The notes: generated from the letters alone by a model not told the origin. Positions 15,836 through 22,924 are shown, counted from the stretch's first letter. The stretch: DNA of 43,182 bases from Bdellovibrionales bacterium (GCA_021731045.1 JAKFYE010000022.1:1-43182); one strand, 5' to 3'. Translations and numbers: made by a program.

Positions 15836-16495
15836 TTACGCGGCAGTAGACTCTCTTTTCTCAGGAGAAAGTCCCATTCTCTTTGCCTCTTTAAGCAAAA
15901 GGTCATACAGCTGAGCTGTTTGAATAAAATTTTGAATAACCATAGTCATAGTTTTTTCTGAAAACTTCTCAATTTGATTAAACGCTTTTACGATATGATC
16001 TTGATCTTCTTCGTGATGAACTTTTAAAAATATGCCGGCTTTTTCTCCGTGATGTTTAATTGCGGCCTTGTACATGTCTCCGCAATGTAATGAGCCCAAA
16101 CCTTCAAAGAACAAGATATAGCCAAAAAATGACATCGGGTCTTGCAGTTGGATCCAGAAAAACTGACTTTGGTATAGACAAGCTGCAGGGTACTGTTCGG
16201 GATAGTTTTTAATATCGCGGCCGATGTTTTCAAGATCTCGAACGCACATTAATTCATGGCTACGTTCTTCTTTTGCATGATCAATAAAGCGATTGTGCAA
16301 AGGCAAGTTATCGATAGAGGTGTAAGTGCTAGAAAGCGTGAGAAGCCGAGTTGAGTATTTAACGTAGTGATAAGTTTGGCTTAGCCATTGAGCGTAAGCC
16401 TCTTTGTTTTCCCACGGAAAATCTGCAACAACGTCTTTCAGTGAGTCCATATATTTGTTGTATACGTTTTTTACGTCTTTCATTGAGGTCTTCAT
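15836..16495 (-). CDS. Haem-oxygenase-like diiron oxidase (TenA/CADD/UndA-type fold)
   Basis: 219 all-helical residues. The likely metal ligands are Glu76-X3-His80 (AKEERSH), Glu131 in FFEGLGS, and His160-X3-Asp164-X2-His167 in VHHEEDQDH. The H-X3-D-X2-H spacing equals that of the chlamydial CADD enzyme, and the overall pattern fits haem-oxygenase-like diiron oxidases (HDOs), a family that performs N-oxygenation, oxidative decarboxylation or desaturation in specialised metabolism. It is not a thiaminase by residues. The ATG directly follows the TAA of the acyltransferase gene, so the two are translationally coupled, last in a three-gene operon. The substrate is unknown; it could be the acyl product of its neighbours. 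Confidence 0.7.
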   Translation of the reverse strand: MKTSMKDVKNVYNKYMDSLKDVVADFPWENKEAYAQWLSQTYHYVKYSTRLLTLSSTYTSIDNLPLHNRFIDHAKEERSHELMCVRDLENIGRDIKNYPEQYPAACLYQSQFFWIQLQDPMSFFGYILFFEGLGSLHCGDMYKAAIKHHGEKAGIFLKVHHEEDQDHIVKAFNQIEKFSEKTMTMVIQNFIQTAQLYDLLLKEAKRMGLSPEKRESTAA

Positions 16496-17188
16496 TTAGG
16501 CCGCCTTTTCACTAAGGTTAGTCATTGAGTAATCAATTCGATTTTCCCAAATAGTATCGGTGATAGCTCTCACTTTTATATCGATACCTTTGGTTGCGGG
16601 TTTTGTTTTGGTCATCATCAATTTAAGCGTGTATCCGTATTTTTTTATATCTTCTTGGATAGCCATGGCTCCAATGTTCTCGAGCATTTTATCAACTTTA
16701 GTGCCACCGATAGGCATTGAAATAATGCAATCGGCGTTGTGTTGTTCGGCGACGTAAGATGAAAGGGCGATAATGATTTTGCCCAAGCTCACATTCATCG
16801 AATTTTTGCTCCAAGCAGGATCTATAGAAAGATACTCGACCGACATAGCGTCTTTAAGTCCATCTCCGCTCATGTTTTTAACAAGGTTTTTATCAATATA
16901 CGAAAAATACTCTGACTTCAGAGACGAGTGAGCATCAAAATTATAGAATCGAAATAGCAAGCAACCGATAATTTGATTTTCATATTCTAGCGCGGTGACC
17001 AAGCTCATTCGTAGAAAATGATCCTGCCAACCCTCTTTTGGTTTTGAGTTTTTGAAGTTGTTGCCCCATTGCTCAACCCAATAGTCAAAAATTTTGTCTT
17101 GGATTTTTCCGTGAGCACTATTGCGATTTCGACTAGTTGGAACCACATAGTACTTAATTTTGTTTAGATATAGATTACGTTCGCTCAT
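16496..17188 (-). CDS. GNAT-fold acyltransferase with LuxI/FeeM-like features
   Basis: 230 residues of GNAT architecture: an N-terminal strand pair (LYLNKIKYYVV), a recruitment helix with a LuxI-like look (IFDYWVEQWG), a central strand VEYLSIDPAW (117-126) and a second half IIIALSSYVAEQHNADCIIS that starts the cofactor-binding helix. The usual Q/R-X-X-G-X-G/A loop for acetyl-CoA is not evident, which agrees with N-acyl synthases of the LuxI, FeeM and related types that use acyl-ACP. I infer acyl-ACP plus amine as substrates, mainly because its partners are a fatty-acid desaturase (14-base overlap upstream) and a diiron oxidase (directly downstream). A plain acetyltransferase remains possible. 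Confidence 0.6.
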   Translation of the reverse strand: MSERNLYLNKIKYYVVPTSRNRNSAHGKIQDKIFDYWVEQWGNNFKNSKPKEGWQDHFLRMSLVTALEYENQIIGCLLFRFYNFDAHSSLKSEYFSYIDKNLVKNMSGDGLKDAMSVEYLSIDPAWSKNSMNVSLGKIIIALSSYVAEQHNADCIISMPIGGTKVDKMLENIGAMAIQEDIKKYGYTLKLMMTKTKPATKGIDIKVRAITDTIWENRIDYSMTNLSEKAA

Positions 17189-18197
17189 TCTTTCCCCCTA
17201 TAGTATTAGAAAACTTATTTTGATTTGTTGTTTTAATAATGATGTCGTTCAAAACAGAATTAGGACTTGCTAAAATGTAAGAGTCATTTTGATGTGCATG
17301 CTCTTGGTAATCACTAAATGACAAAAGCTCGCTCTGCAGTTTTTTTAAATTGTGCTGAGGAACGCTTGGGTACATGTGATGTACAAGGTGATAGTTAATA
17401 TTATGAGGAGCAAAAAGACCAAGCTCTAACCAATTAGCCAAAATATTTCGAGAGTCGTTGAGTTTATGCGTGTGTTGTAATCCAAAATGCTCCGAAATAC
17501 TTCGAATTCGTTGAAGCGCCGGAAAAACGATAAGGAGGGGCGCTAACCAGTAGGTAAGAAATAAAGGGCCCATTCCAAAGCTGTAAATTGCCGAAATGAT
17601 GATCGCGTAATAAGAAACTTTATGCGCTAATGTCAAAAGACGCCGCATATTCGTTAAGCGACCTAAAGGGAATAGCCCCGACATATTGATCATAAGTGTG
17701 ATCCACTCGTAGCCGCCCAAGAGAAACTGTCTTAAAATTGTCTTTGCCAATTGATTTCTGGGTTGGGGAAACTGCCATTCCTCAAGCGTGATTTTTCGAT
17801 TCCAATCGGGGTCTTTGTCGGTGTTTAAAAACTTGTGATGTTTATTGTGGTGATCTCGATACCATTCTGTCGCAGCCAGGATTGGAAAAGCCGAAAAGTA
17901 ATTACCGATAAGATCATTTAAAGTTCTGTTTTTAGCGATTCTAAAGTGTGCCGCCTCATGCATGATTACCAAGAGGGCATGTTGGCGACTGGCAATTACA
18001 AATAAGGTTACACAATAAAGGGGCCAACTAAAATAAGTTTCGCAAACCGCAATTGTCGCAATGACTGTCAGCCAATCAAAAGCAATCGCATAAAGTTGTT
18101 TATACGTATTAATCTGCGAAAGTTCTGGAAGGCGAGTCTGGATTGAATCCTGAAAGTTCCATTTTAAAGAATGCTGAGCCAATTTTGGTGCAGACAT
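17175..18197 (-). CDS. Membrane fatty-acid desaturase
   Basis: 340 residues, membrane-bound diiron desaturase or hydroxylase. The three His boxes are HEAAH (80-84), HHNKHH (116-121) and HLVHH (270-274), with HFGLQHTH (237-244) as a further His cluster. About four membrane helices flank them (two at 40-75, one near 155-170, more at 195-230). It introduces a double bond or hydroxyl into an acyl chain at the inner membrane. GAGGA lies 7 bases before ATG 18197. It is the first gene of the operon and overlaps the acyltransferase start by 14 bases. Which chain and carbon it acts on cannot be read; the linkage suggests a small-molecule acyl chain and not bulk lipid. Confidence 0.88.
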   Translation of the reverse strand: MSAPKLAQHSLKWNFQDSIQTRLPELSQINTYKQLYAIAFDWLTVIATIAVCETYFSWPLYCVTLFVIASRQHALLVIMHEAAHFRIAKNRTLNDLIGNYFSAFPILAATEWYRDHHNKHHKFLNTDKDPDWNRKITLEEWQFPQPRNQLAKTILRQFLLGGYEWITLMINMSGLFPLGRLTNMRRLLTLAHKVSYYAIIISAIYSFGMGPLFLTYWLAPLLIVFPALQRIRSISEHFGLQHTHKLNDSRNILANWLELGLFAPHNINYHLVHHMYPSVPQHNLKKLQSELLSFSDYQEHAHQNDSYILASPNSVLNDIIIKTTNQNKFSNTIGGKNERT

Positions 18198-18259
18198 GTG
18201 TCGTCCTCATCTCCATACGAGAATTAGTAAAATGTTTTATAAGATTTAGAGGTCACATC

Positions 18260-18310
18260 TTTTTATCCTCAAGAGTCGGAGAAAATTTCTCTAAAATCCG
18301 AGGATAAAAA
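18260..18310. promoter_or_regulatory. Long inverted repeat upstream of the desaturase operon
   Basis: TTTTTATCCTC (18260-18270) is the exact reverse complement of GAGGATAAAAA (18300-18310). Inside the 29-base spacer lies GAGAAAATTTCTC (18279-18291), itself a near-perfect palindrome. It starts 63 bases upstream of the desaturase ATG, a normal distance for an operator or promoter of the minus-strand operon. No T-run marks it as a terminator of the upstream genes, which already have one at 18668. Confidence 0.5.
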
Positions 18311-18667
18311 TTTAAAAATACATTTGGCGACCAATAAACTGCATTTATTTGATCGTCTTTATTTGAGAAAACTAAATATGTTTATAAAATATTTACGTAA
18401 TTTTTATGAAGGAGATTTGGATTTTTAAAATTCTCTAGACGATGGTGCTTAAAACTCTACTGATGTCTTGCGCAACTTTCCGATTCGAACATCAAAACGC
18501 GGAGCGCAAACACCGTGACAATAAGTTTCTGTGTATGCCATGCATCTGATTATCACGCTGTTTCAAGGCTTTTACTAAGACTTAAATTGGATACCTAAAG
18601 TGAAATACGGAAAAACAAAAGATTCCTTTTATTTCTAAATATCGCAAAAAAGTTTCAAACAAAAAGG
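18311..18667. other. Gap upstream of the desaturase operon
   Basis: AT-rich sequence with no recognised gene apart from one weak small frame at 18449-18541. The promoter of the minus-strand operon should start transcription near its left end. Nothing else was identified. Confidence 0.35.
18449..18541 (-). CDS. Possible 30-residue peptide with two cysteines
   Basis: An ATG frame of 30 codons on the minus strand encodes MAYTETYCHGVCAPRFDVRI and then GKLRKTSVEF. The composition is protein-like, with a C-X3-C pair, and is unlike the AT-rich surroundings (GC is high only in this patch). There is no good ribosome binding site. It may be a small gene, the tail of a decayed gene, or chance. It would be transcribed in the direction of the desaturase. 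Confidence 0.2.
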   Translation of the reverse strand: MAYTETYCHGVCAPRFDVRIGKLRKTSVEF

Positions 18668-18721
18668 CAAAAAGGTACGGAGCCGTACCTTTTTTCTTGA
18701 ACTCGGCTCCGTACCTTTTTT
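18668..18721 (-). terminator. Nested palindromic terminator
   Basis: AAAAAGGTACGGAGCCG (18668-18684) pairs over 17 bases with CGGCTCCGTACCTTTTT (18703-18719). It also has an internal alternative, GGTACGG/CCGTACC (18673-18679 with 18682-18688). Flanking TTCTTGAA and TTCAAGAA are inverted too. T-runs occur in both directions, so it can end the minus-strand transcript from 20339-18791. Confidence 0.85.
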
Positions 18722-18790
18722 CAAGAACTATGAAATTATCCTCCGCCACTTTGGTGGATTGAAACCTGACCTATTTGTGTTTGATTTTCC

Positions 18791-19201
18791 TCAATGAGAA
18801 GGATCAAAATAAATGACAACTTCGTTCATGGGTGCGAATTCTGATTTTAATATAAAATGTTTTTTGGGGTCATTTAGATTTATTTGAATATCAAAGAGAT
18901 AATTTGGTCGGAAATCATCGTAAAACTCTTTTTCTTTACACCCATTTCGCGCCCGAGCCCACTCGTCCCATTTAGTTCTCCAAGCAAATACGTAATCGGT
19001 GTCGCGCCAACTATATCCGTAAATTATGAACGTCGAATCACACCACCTAAAATCATCATCCAGAATAACGGCCGAAAGGCTCGCGATATTTTCTTTTTCA
19101 ATAGGCTCCAAATGCATTTGGAACTTTGGGTAGTTTTTGTTATTAAGGAGATCTACCAAAGGAAAATTTCTCCAATTTGGATCGAATGAACTATTATCCA
19201 C
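18791..19201 (-). CDS. Hypothetical cytoplasmic protein
   Basis: 136 residues from GTG 19201, with GGAGAA 6 bases upstream, 13 bases after the stop of the larger gene at 19215-20339, hence one transcript. No signal peptide or helices; the sequence is rich in aromatic and acidic residues (WRNFPLVDLL, FRWCDSTFIIYGYSWRD, FYDDFRPNYLFDIQINL). No family is recognised. The linkage to a secreted protein with LprI-like domains suggests no clear role. The palindromic terminator at 18668 ends the transcript. Confidence 0.65.
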   Translation of the reverse strand: MDNSSFDPNWRNFPLVDLLNNKNYPKFQMHLEPIEKENIASLSAVILDDDFRWCDSTFIIYGYSWRDTDYVFAWRTKWDEWARARNGCKEKEFYDDFRPNYLFDIQINLNDPKKHFILKSEFAPMNEVVIYFDPSH

Positions 19202-19214
19202 TATCTATTCTCCA

Positions 19215-20339
19215 CTACTCTCCGAAAAGCTCATTGTGCTCTTTCAACTCATCTTGAAATTTCTTTGTTCTCCTCGATGTCAGTTTCGTCGCGACAGAAG
19301 TTGAGAGCTGTTCAACCTCTGGGTCTTTGCTCCAGATTTTTTTCGCAAGCTTCGTTGAGGCATCACGATATTTGATCCAAGCCGCTTGAGCCGTACTTGC
19401 ATTCTTGATTCTTACTTTGAATCCTTTTTTTCGATAAGCACTCAAGAGATTTTGGTATTCAGTATTTAATTTTTTATCGACCTCTTGGAAATTCTCAGTC
19501 GACTTTTCGAGGGCCAAAATCTCTTGTATGGTATTGAGCACGTCACGCTCACAGCGGATGAGACCTGATTGGCTTTCTCCTCCTGCCATGCTGCCGCCCT
19601 TATACTTCTCTTTGGCCCAGCTCAAATCAGTATCACAAAGCGCTTTCGACCGAAGTTCAAAATTAGAATACGTAGGCTTCAAGTCGGAGTGTTTATCGAC
19701 GAACTGCACTCTGAGATTTTTCAATTTTTCTTTTAAGACCTTTGCTTCTTCGGCAAGACAGAACTGAATATCTAAATTGGTTTGAGCGTCAGGACACAGC
19801 TCTCCTTGTTTTTGATTTGCTCTGATCATCTCTAAAAGGCGAGAGGTTTCTTTTACGATATCGTCTGATTTACCTTGTAGACATTGAATGTAGCCCATTG
19901 CCTCGGAGTAAAATATCGAGAGCTCATCTTGGCAATCGCTTCCGAGAGGTGTTGGAGGTTTTTGTGTCAAAACATTCCAGTTATCGATACATGACTTAAC
20001 CTTAATAAGTGCTTTTTCTCTGTTGTTGAGAACGTGTAGGCAAGGTCCCTGTCCGTCTACCGCAACCGTCTTGATGCCGCTTACGCCAATCTCCGAATCC
20101 GAACTGGGCGCACAAACAAAGAAGTTGTTTGTGGCTTTAATGAAGTCGTGAAGCGAAGCCTTACAAAGACCCTTAGGATCCTTCTGTCGATTTTCAGGTT
20201 CTCCCAAAGAACTGAGGCAAGATTTTATTTTTTCGTAAGCCGCTTTTTTAAGACGTGCTTCGACCGCACATTTGGGCGCTTGAGCTTGAGCAAAAGGAGA
20301 AAAAAGTACTAGTACGATATAAAACCGCAAAGATTTCAT
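19215..20339 (-). CDS. Secreted protein with apparently two LprI-like (DUF1311) regions
   Basis: 374 residues. A signal peptide (MKSLRFYIVLVLFSPFAQAQ) predicts a periplasmic or secreted protein with many cysteines. Two segments resemble the lysozyme-inhibitor LprI domain (DUF1311). The first, about 185-270, ends KALCDTDLSWAKEKYKGGS then LIRCERDVLNTIQEILAL, matching the GGS...C...T...L part of the family. The second, about 275-365, has KKLNTEYQNLL then STAQAAWIKYRDAST and LTSRRTKKFQDEL, matching the Q-AW-YRDA and T-R-L parts. The N-terminal 150 residues hold further Cys repeats. LprI-like proteins inhibit lysozyme in some bacteria; activity here is inferred only. It is transcribed with the gene at 18791. 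Confidence 0.65.
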   Translation of the reverse strand: MKSLRFYIVLVLFSPFAQAQAPKCAVEARLKKAAYEKIKSCLSSLGEPENRQKDPKGLCKASLHDFIKATNNFFVCAPSSDSEIGVSGIKTVAVDGQGPCLHVLNNREKALIKVKSCIDNWNVLTQKPPTPLGSDCQDELSIFYSEAMGYIQCLQGKSDDIVKETSRLLEMIRANQKQGELCPDAQTNLDIQFCLAEEAKVLKEKLKNLRVQFVDKHSDLKPTYSNFELRSKALCDTDLSWAKEKYKGGSMAGGESQSGLIRCERDVLNTIQEILALEKSTENFQEVDKKLNTEYQNLLSAYRKKGFKVRIKNASTAQAAWIKYRDASTKLAKKIWSKDPEVEQLSTSVATKLTSRRTKKFQDELKEHNELFGE

Positions 20340-20358
20340 TTCTCAATAGTAGCCCTAC

Positions 20359-20695
20359 CTAGAAAATTCCCAAACAAAATTCATCGAATTTAAAAGTCTT
20401 AGTGTGACCGCGCAAATATTTTTTGATCGGATCCCACTTGCGCTTACTCCAGCCCAATTCAACAATGGGAATAAGAACGAGGGCATACTTTTTCTCCTTC
20501 AACCGCTTCCAACACTGCGCTACCAAACCTAATGTTTTCCGAACTCATGCTGTCTTGAAAATCACACATGAAGTGAAAATGCCCTTGTGAGGAATTGCGG
20601 TAGAAGTCGCCCTTTTTAGGAGCATGACTAGGCGCGCAGTTGTGCTTAAAGACCTATCCGTTGACTTCAAAGCGTCTGCTAATTAAGTTGCCTGT
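20359..20695 (-). pseudogene. Decayed gene, one nonsense and one frameshift
   Basis: Read on the minus strand, the region from about 20695 to the stop at 20361-20359 encodes a continuous protein-like sequence if two faults are repaired: a TAG at 20656-20654 (between EVNG and VFKHNCAPSHAP), and a one-base insertion in the A5 run complementary to 20490-20494. Before the frameshift it reads FYRNSSQGHFHFMCDFQDSM and on to EGEK; after it, YALVLIPIVELGWSKRKW then DPIKKYLRGH and FKFDEFCLGIF. The remnant has lost its 5' end before the tRNA at 20711. The family is not recognised. A sequencing error at the A-run would remove one of the two faults but not the nonsense. Confidence 0.55.
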
Positions 20696-20710
20696 TCATT
20701 ATCCATGATC

Positions 20711-20786
20711 GCGGGAGTAGCTCAGTTGATAGAGCGTCGCCTTGCCAAGGCGAAGGTCGCGGGTTTGAGCCCCGTCTCCCGCTCCA
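20711..20786 (+). tRNA. tRNA-Gly(GCC), with A19-U56 in place of G19-C56
   Basis: A complete 76-base cloverleaf with encoded CCA (20784-20786). Acceptor stem GCGGGAG/CTCCCGC, D stem GCTC/GAGC, anticodon stem with CTTGCCAAG loop (anticodon 20744-20746, GCC), T stem GCGGG/CCCGT. The D loop reads AGTTGATA, so position 19 is A (20729), not the near-universal G. The T loop reads TTTGAGC, so position 56 is U (20766), not C. The two changes restore pairing and keep the D-loop/T-loop contact. A T-run follows at 20788. It is downstream of the decayed gene and upstream of the convergent pgsA. Confidence 0.97.
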
Positions 20787-20812
20787 ATTTTTTTAATCAG
20801 AATTCTGTGTAT

Positions 20813-21370
20813 CTACTTGCTCTTCCAGTATGCCCATATGTATTGGGCTCCTGAGATTAAGCTTAGAGCGACGCTGATCCATAGAATCCAGTAGCCGATT
20901 TCGTAAAATGGGATTCCAAAAAGAGGTTGATGAATTAAGACGGCGGGGATCGCCACCATTTGCACGGCGGTTTTCCATTTGCCAACTGTTCCGGCGGCGA
21001 TGATTTTATTTTGGGTTGCGGCGATAGATCTCAATCCGCTAATAAGCGTGTCTCGGGCCAAAAGTAATACAACCATGATCGGGCCTAGACGTTCGGAGGG
21101 GATGAGCATAATCAGCGTGCTCGAAACTAAAACTTTATCCGCCACGGGATCCATAAACTTTCCCATCACGCTTTCAACTTGGAATTTGCGGGCTAACATT
21201 CCATCAAGGTAGTCTGTGATAGAGGCTAAAATAAAAATAAAGGCCGCGATGTAGCCGCCCATGGGCGAAGGATTGATGAGACACCAAATGATAAATGGCA
21301 CCGCAAAAATACGAGAGAGCGTCATGATATTCGGCAGGCTCTTTTTCCAATTTGCAATCGGCGCAGTCAT
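20813..21370 (-). CDS. pgsA: CDP-diacylglycerol-glycerol-3-phosphate 3-phosphatidyltransferase
   Basis: 185 residues, an inner-membrane enzyme that makes phosphatidylglycerol phosphate, the committed step to phosphatidylglycerol and cardiolipin. The CDP-alcohol phosphotransferase motif is complete: Asp53-Tyr-Leu-Asp56-Gly57...Ala60-Arg61...Gly70...Asp74...Asp78 (DYLDGMLAR then GKFMDPVAD). The family length is about 180. I chose ATG 21370, with TAGGAG 5 bases upstream; the frame remains open a further 20 codons without a site. The start lies inside the 5' end of the divergent START-like gene. The 3' end runs towards tRNA-Gly. Confidence 0.95.
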   Translation of the reverse strand: MTAPIANWKKSLPNIMTLSRIFAVPFIIWCLINPSPMGGYIAAFIFILASITDYLDGMLARKFQVESVMGKFMDPVADKVLVSSTLIMLIPSERLGPIMVVLLLARDTLISGLRSIAATQNKIIAAGTVGKWKTAVQMVAIPAVLIHQPLFGIPFYEIGYWILWISVALSLISGAQYIWAYWKSK

Positions 21371-22067
21371 GCTAACTCCTACAACCTCACTCTGTCGTGC
21401 ACAGCCAAAAGTGTCAACTACGACCACCACGACGCTTGTTAAAATTGAACCGGTTGTGATTCAAGACACACTCTCGCCCCTTCCATTTTGGAGAGCAAAA
21501 CCTAAAGTTTATAAATCGATGAGCGAAGAGCGACAAATTATTTGTTCTGCAACAACAGATAAAGCCGAAGAGGGTCCTCAAGCTGGTAAATACCGTTTAA
21601 ATGTGGTTGCGGCCGGTTGGGTAAGCGCTCCGCTGCCAGACGCGTGGCGAATTATTCGCGAATTTGAAACACTCCCACAAGTGGACGATCGGTTTCAAGA
21701 GGTCCGTTACTTTCCAGAAAATCAAAGACTGTTTTTGCATTTAGTCGCGTACGGGTATCATGCCCAAATGATTCTACAATTGCGTTTTGGTGAAAGCGAA
21801 CATGCGCGTGAGATGCATTTTGAAAGCGTAGAGGGCAGCTATAAAGGAATGACGGGCGTCGTACGTATAGAAGATGTTAAGAACCAAAAAACAGAAATTG
21901 CCATGACAACGGATTATGCGTCTGAGACAATTCCTTTACCTAAAGTCCTTATGGGGATCGGGGTTGAAATTGTGGGCAGTCGAGTCGCCGCCGCAATGCG
22001 AACTTTTATTGAAGCTAAATATAATGAAACTAAAAATACAGACAAGAAAACAAACATAAAAAAATGA
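21324..22067 (+). CDS. Secreted START/SRPBCC-like protein
   Basis: About 247 residues if begun at ATG 21324. This start gives a signal-like N-terminus (MIFGRLFFQFAIGAVMLTP then SLCRAQ) but lies within pgsA on the opposite strand (47-base overlap). ATG 21369 would avoid the overlap but loses most of the hydrophobic stretch; neither has a strong ribosome binding site. Residues about 95-240 (in this numbering) resemble a START/SRPBCC lipid-binding fold: NVVAAGWVSAPLPDAWRII, FETLPQVDDRFQEVRYF, and a long C-terminal helix. It could bind a hydrophobic ligand in the envelope. The PilZ-like gene follows after 7 bases. Confidence 0.6.
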   Translation: MIFGRLFFQFAIGAVMLTPTTSLCRAQPKVSTTTTTTLVKIEPVVIQDTLSPLPFWRAKPKVYKSMSEERQIICSATTDKAEEGPQAGKYRLNVVAAGWVSAPLPDAWRIIREFETLPQVDDRFQEVRYFPENQRLFLHLVAYGYHAQMILQLRFGESEHAREMHFESVEGSYKGMTGVVRIEDVKNQKTEIAMTTDYASETIPLPKVLMGIGVEIVGSRVAAAMRTFIEAKYNETKNTDKKTNIKK

Positions 22068-22074
22068 AACGAAA

Positions 22075-22857
22075 ATGATGGAACACATAAAAGAAGACGT
22101 ACGATTATCGCAAAATAAATCTAAATCTCAAGTATCTGAAAATGCCGAAACGCAGGTCTTCAAACGGCGCTTTCCGCGTGTATTTTTAACGGGCGCGATG
22201 CCGGAGTTTCCGTTTATAAAAAAATGTGAAGTCATTTGGCCCAGCGGATTTGCTTCGGGCGTTTATGATTTTGGAAGATCCAGCACGAGCGTTTATTTTC
22301 CGATGCGTCTGAATTTAAGTTTAAACAAAAATGATATTATAAAATTGGGATTTAGAATTGGAAAAAACCAAGATATTATTTCGGTAGACTGCCGAGTGAT
22401 TCGAAGCGAAACCCGATTGTTGGTGATTGAGCTCTTGCGACTTTCAAAATCTCAAATCAACACCATCGCGAATTATTTTGCCGACGAGTTAATTGCCGAG
22501 AGCACGCACTTTATTGATCCTAAATATTATGCACCTGAGCAAACATTTACGCATTGGTTTCACGGTCCGCAAGATACAAATTTATATGTTTGGTCTCCCG
22601 ACGGCTCGATCACTCGGGTTACGCTCGAGCTTGGAGAAAACGTGTATCAATGGAATTCGACAGATTTTTCGATAGGCCCAAGCCGTGACACCTTGTCGTA
22701 TGCGACCGAAGATTACGCGTATTATACAAATACGATTACGCCGTTTCGCGCGATCGCTCCGCAATCGGAGGCGGCACTTAAATTTCGCTATTTTGTCAGC
22801 ACGATGCTTTCGACGCACCCCGTGATCGAAGCTGTATTTAAGAGGTGGAGCGTTTAG
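22075..22857 (+). CDS. PilZ-like domain protein with degenerate c-di-GMP motif
   Basis: 260 residues, probably co-transcribed with the START-like gene. Residues about 28-140 look like a PilZ barrel: FKRRFPRVFL contains the R-X3-R element, but the second motif is YDFGRSSTS where PilZ has D-X-S-X2-G, so c-di-GMP binding may be lost. Residues about 150-260 are a second, unrecognised domain rich in aromatic residues (THWFHGPQDTNLYVWSPDG). There is no signal peptide, so it is cytoplasmic. An adaptor role is inferred. The ribosome binding site is poor (GAAACGAAA). Confidence 0.55.
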   Translation: MMEHIKEDVRLSQNKSKSQVSENAETQVFKRRFPRVFLTGAMPEFPFIKKCEVIWPSGFASGVYDFGRSSTSVYFPMRLNLSLNKNDIIKLGFRIGKNQDIISVDCRVIRSETRLLVIELLRLSKSQINTIANYFADELIAESTHFIDPKYYAPEQTFTHWFHGPQDTNLYVWSPDGSITRVTLELGENVYQWNSTDFSIGPSRDTLSYATEDYAYYTNTITPFRAIAPQSEAALKFRYFVSTMLSTHPVIEAVFKRWSV

Positions 22858-22924
22858 CCACTCTTAATGTTGACTCAAACCCTCACTCAACTCATAAATT
22901 CTAGCTACCACCAAGAGGTTCACT

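Noticed and set aside
15853..15871. TTTCTC/GAGAAA hairpin between the convergent PAS-like and oxidase genes as terminator
   Set aside because: It lies inside the oxidase coding region, has a 2-base loop and no T-run.
18480..18510. GATTCGAACATC as a tRNA T-arm
   Set aside because: No acceptor stem or anticodon arm can be formed around it on either strand.
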